Shown here in pieces: positions 62,830 through 64,000 of a DNA stretch of 64,000 bases. A program made the translations under genes and the position numbers. Positions within the stretch are counted from its first letter, which is position 1. Every line of letters begins with the position of its first letter. The notes under the pieces are model-generated. The model made no database searches, had not been told where the DNA came from, and saw nothing but the letters and a program-made list of their open reading frames with translations. Source of the stretch: Lagopus muta (lineage: Eukaryota > Chordata > Aves > Galliformes > Phasianidae); contig NC_064443.1 in the NCBI RefSeq assembly GCF_023343835.1, positions 13,020,001 to 13,084,000 on the forward strand, read 5' to 3'.

Positions 62830-63830
62830 TTGGAGAGCGGAGTGCAGGGAAAAGGGCAACGCGGCTGCCTTTGGCTCGGGCGCTTCCCGGTGCCCGACGC
62901 GACGCACCCGACTCGGGAGTCCGCTGTGGGCCGGGCCGGGCCGAGAGGGAGACCCGGCAGCTCCTCGTGCCGTTCCCCGCCCGGAGGCACTTCTAACCCT
63001 CCCCCCGAGGCACCGGCACCGCTCAATCTGTTGTGTGCGCGGCTGCGGCGTCGGGAGAAGGGGTTGTGTGCGGGTTTTGTGTTACCATTGAGGCTTGCTG
63101 GCAAGAGCGCTGAAGTGTGAGCAGTCGTGGACAGCAGAAACATCTTGTGAGGGAGAAGATAATTGGAGTCTCTGGCGTGTGTGCGTCTGACAGAGCCGCC
63201 CCTCCCCCGCCACCCGCCGCCTGTGTGTGCCGGGATGGGGGCGAGAGCCCGGCCGGGGGCGGGCAGCGCTCCCGGGGCTCCGATCCTCGCCATCCGTTTC
63301 TCGGTGCAGCCGGAGCGAGGACGGTCTGGGACCGCTGCCTGCCGCCCCCGGAGGGACAAAGTGACAAAACCCGTCCAGGGGCGGCCGGCGCGGCCCTCCG
63401 AGGTGTCCCGAGGACGTTCCGAGCCGCGACGAGGCCGCCGCTGCCCCTCCGCCAGCTCTACGGGCAGCGCTGCGTGTCAGCAGAACGAGAAAAGAGCTCT
63501 TCTGCAGCTCCCTGCTGCGAGCGGCTCTTGTCCTGCCTCACCCACTGGGCTGCGGGAAGGGCTCGGGGCCGAGCCCAGTTCTGGCTGTCGACGCCCCCCG
63601 GCCCCGAGGTGCGCTTCCCCGGCAGCGGCGGCAGGACGGGCTCGGAGCTGCGGGATTCCCGGCCTCGTCCCGCCGTAGTTTTTCGTCCTGCCGCATTTCC
63701 GGGGCCCCCCTCGCCGATCCCGTCCCGTCTGGCTGCAGGGGCCGGGCTCGCTCTGCAGCCGCGATCCGCTTGCGAGAGGTTGAGCTACAGCCCCTTCGCT
63801 TGGGGGCGGATTCCCTCTCTCCTAAGGTTT
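62830..63830. promoter_or_regulatory. Large CpG island at the right end
   Basis: About 1 kb of dense CpG with long overlapping open frames on both strands, including 252 codons on + and 195 on -. The predicted peptides are Arg/Pro/Ala/Gly-rich without recognisable domains, so they look like shadows. It ends at an AT-rich stretch near 63850. It may be a promoter or a developmental CpG domain next to FEZF2. Confidence 0.65.
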
Positions 63831-64000
63831 CCAAAAGCGATGACTTGTAGCTGGGATTCCAATTATTATTATTAATTTCTTTTTAACCCGAAACTCTCCC
63901 AAAAAGTCTTTTAAAACAAATTCTCAACCCGATCTTTTCCCCGCTACCAGCATCAGTGCGCATCACTCTCCACGCCTCAAAGCGATCGTTTTGGCATCGA

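Larger units (their letters stand above)
59620..64000. other. Presumed FEZF2-flanking region without visible exons
   Basis: In human, the next gene after C3orf14 is FEZF2 on the opposite strand, coding for a C2H2 zinc-finger repressor of forebrain development (recalled order). No zinc-finger signature (C-x2-C ... H-x3-H with TGEKP linkers) appears on the minus strand here, so FEZF2 must start beyond 64000. The clustered CpG islands fit such a developmental locus. The assignment is inference from synteny. Confidence 0.5.

Noticed and set aside
62772-63359. 195-codon open frame on the minus strand
   Set aside because: Same CpG island. No zinc-finger or other recognisable motif, so it is not taken as FEZF2 coding sequence.
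63117-63875. 252-codon open frame on + (and 171 codons in another frame)
   Set aside because: It lies in a dense CpG island, and long frames on both strands coexist. The peptide is Arg/Pro/Ala/Gly-rich with no domain, so it is a GC-content by-product.
54860-64000. FEZF2 coding exons
   Set aside because: No C2H2 zinc-finger pattern is visible in any minus-strand frame; only flanking sequence is inferred.

Overview
The window is vertebrate nuclear DNA, and most likely avian (chicken-like). Coding sequence is sparse, split into small exons with canonical GT-AG borders. Short CR1 retrotransposon tails of the kind common in birds are scattered through introns and spacers. The gene order and the vertebrate proteins point to the region orthologous to human 3p14.2 (PTPRG - C3orf14 - FEZF2). 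The species call is inference from repeats and recalled protein families; no search was run.

Region 1 (1-27.85 kb): the 3' part of PTPRG, receptor-type tyrosine-protein phosphatase gamma, on the + strand. The first 8.3 kb is intron, holding an old reverse-oriented CR1-clade LINE piece and a shorter CR1 tail. Fourteen coding exons follow (8315-22930). Together they give 1779 bp, or 592 residues plus the stop, with no frame break. They encode the catalytic D1 domain, the catalytically degenerate D2 domain and the C-terminal tail. The transmembrane and extracellular exons lie upstream of the window. A 3'UTR of about 4.9 kb probably ends near 27845.

Region 2 (27.85-44.8 kb): spacer with no recognisable protein gene. 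It holds a 0.24-kb (GGAAAA)n purine tract, a poly-G run, one CR1 tail and one splice-flanked 51-bp open segment of unknown status.

Region 3 (44.8-54.86 kb): a CpG-rich promoter with CCAAT boxes and an RFX X-box-like site, followed by the + strand C3orf14 orthologue. Four coding exons give a 135-residue coiled-coil protein of unknown function. The introns carry CR1 tails and a tRNA-Gly-like fragment.

Region 4 (54.86-64 kb): spacer that turns CpG-rich from about 59.6 kb, with several CpG islands separated by AT-rich blocks containing homeodomain- and SOX-like sites. By synteny this is probably the downstream flank of the minus-strand developmental gene FEZF2, but no FEZF2 zinc-finger exon is visible here.

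PTPRG and C3orf14 are independent neighbours, and nothing suggests joint function. I found no clearly new biological system. The best leads are the CR1 copy abutting the splice donor of the PTPRG catalytic-cysteine exon, the promoter and possible uORF of the poorly described C3orf14 gene, the regulatory-looking blocks near FEZF2, and several DNA-structure-prone repeats.
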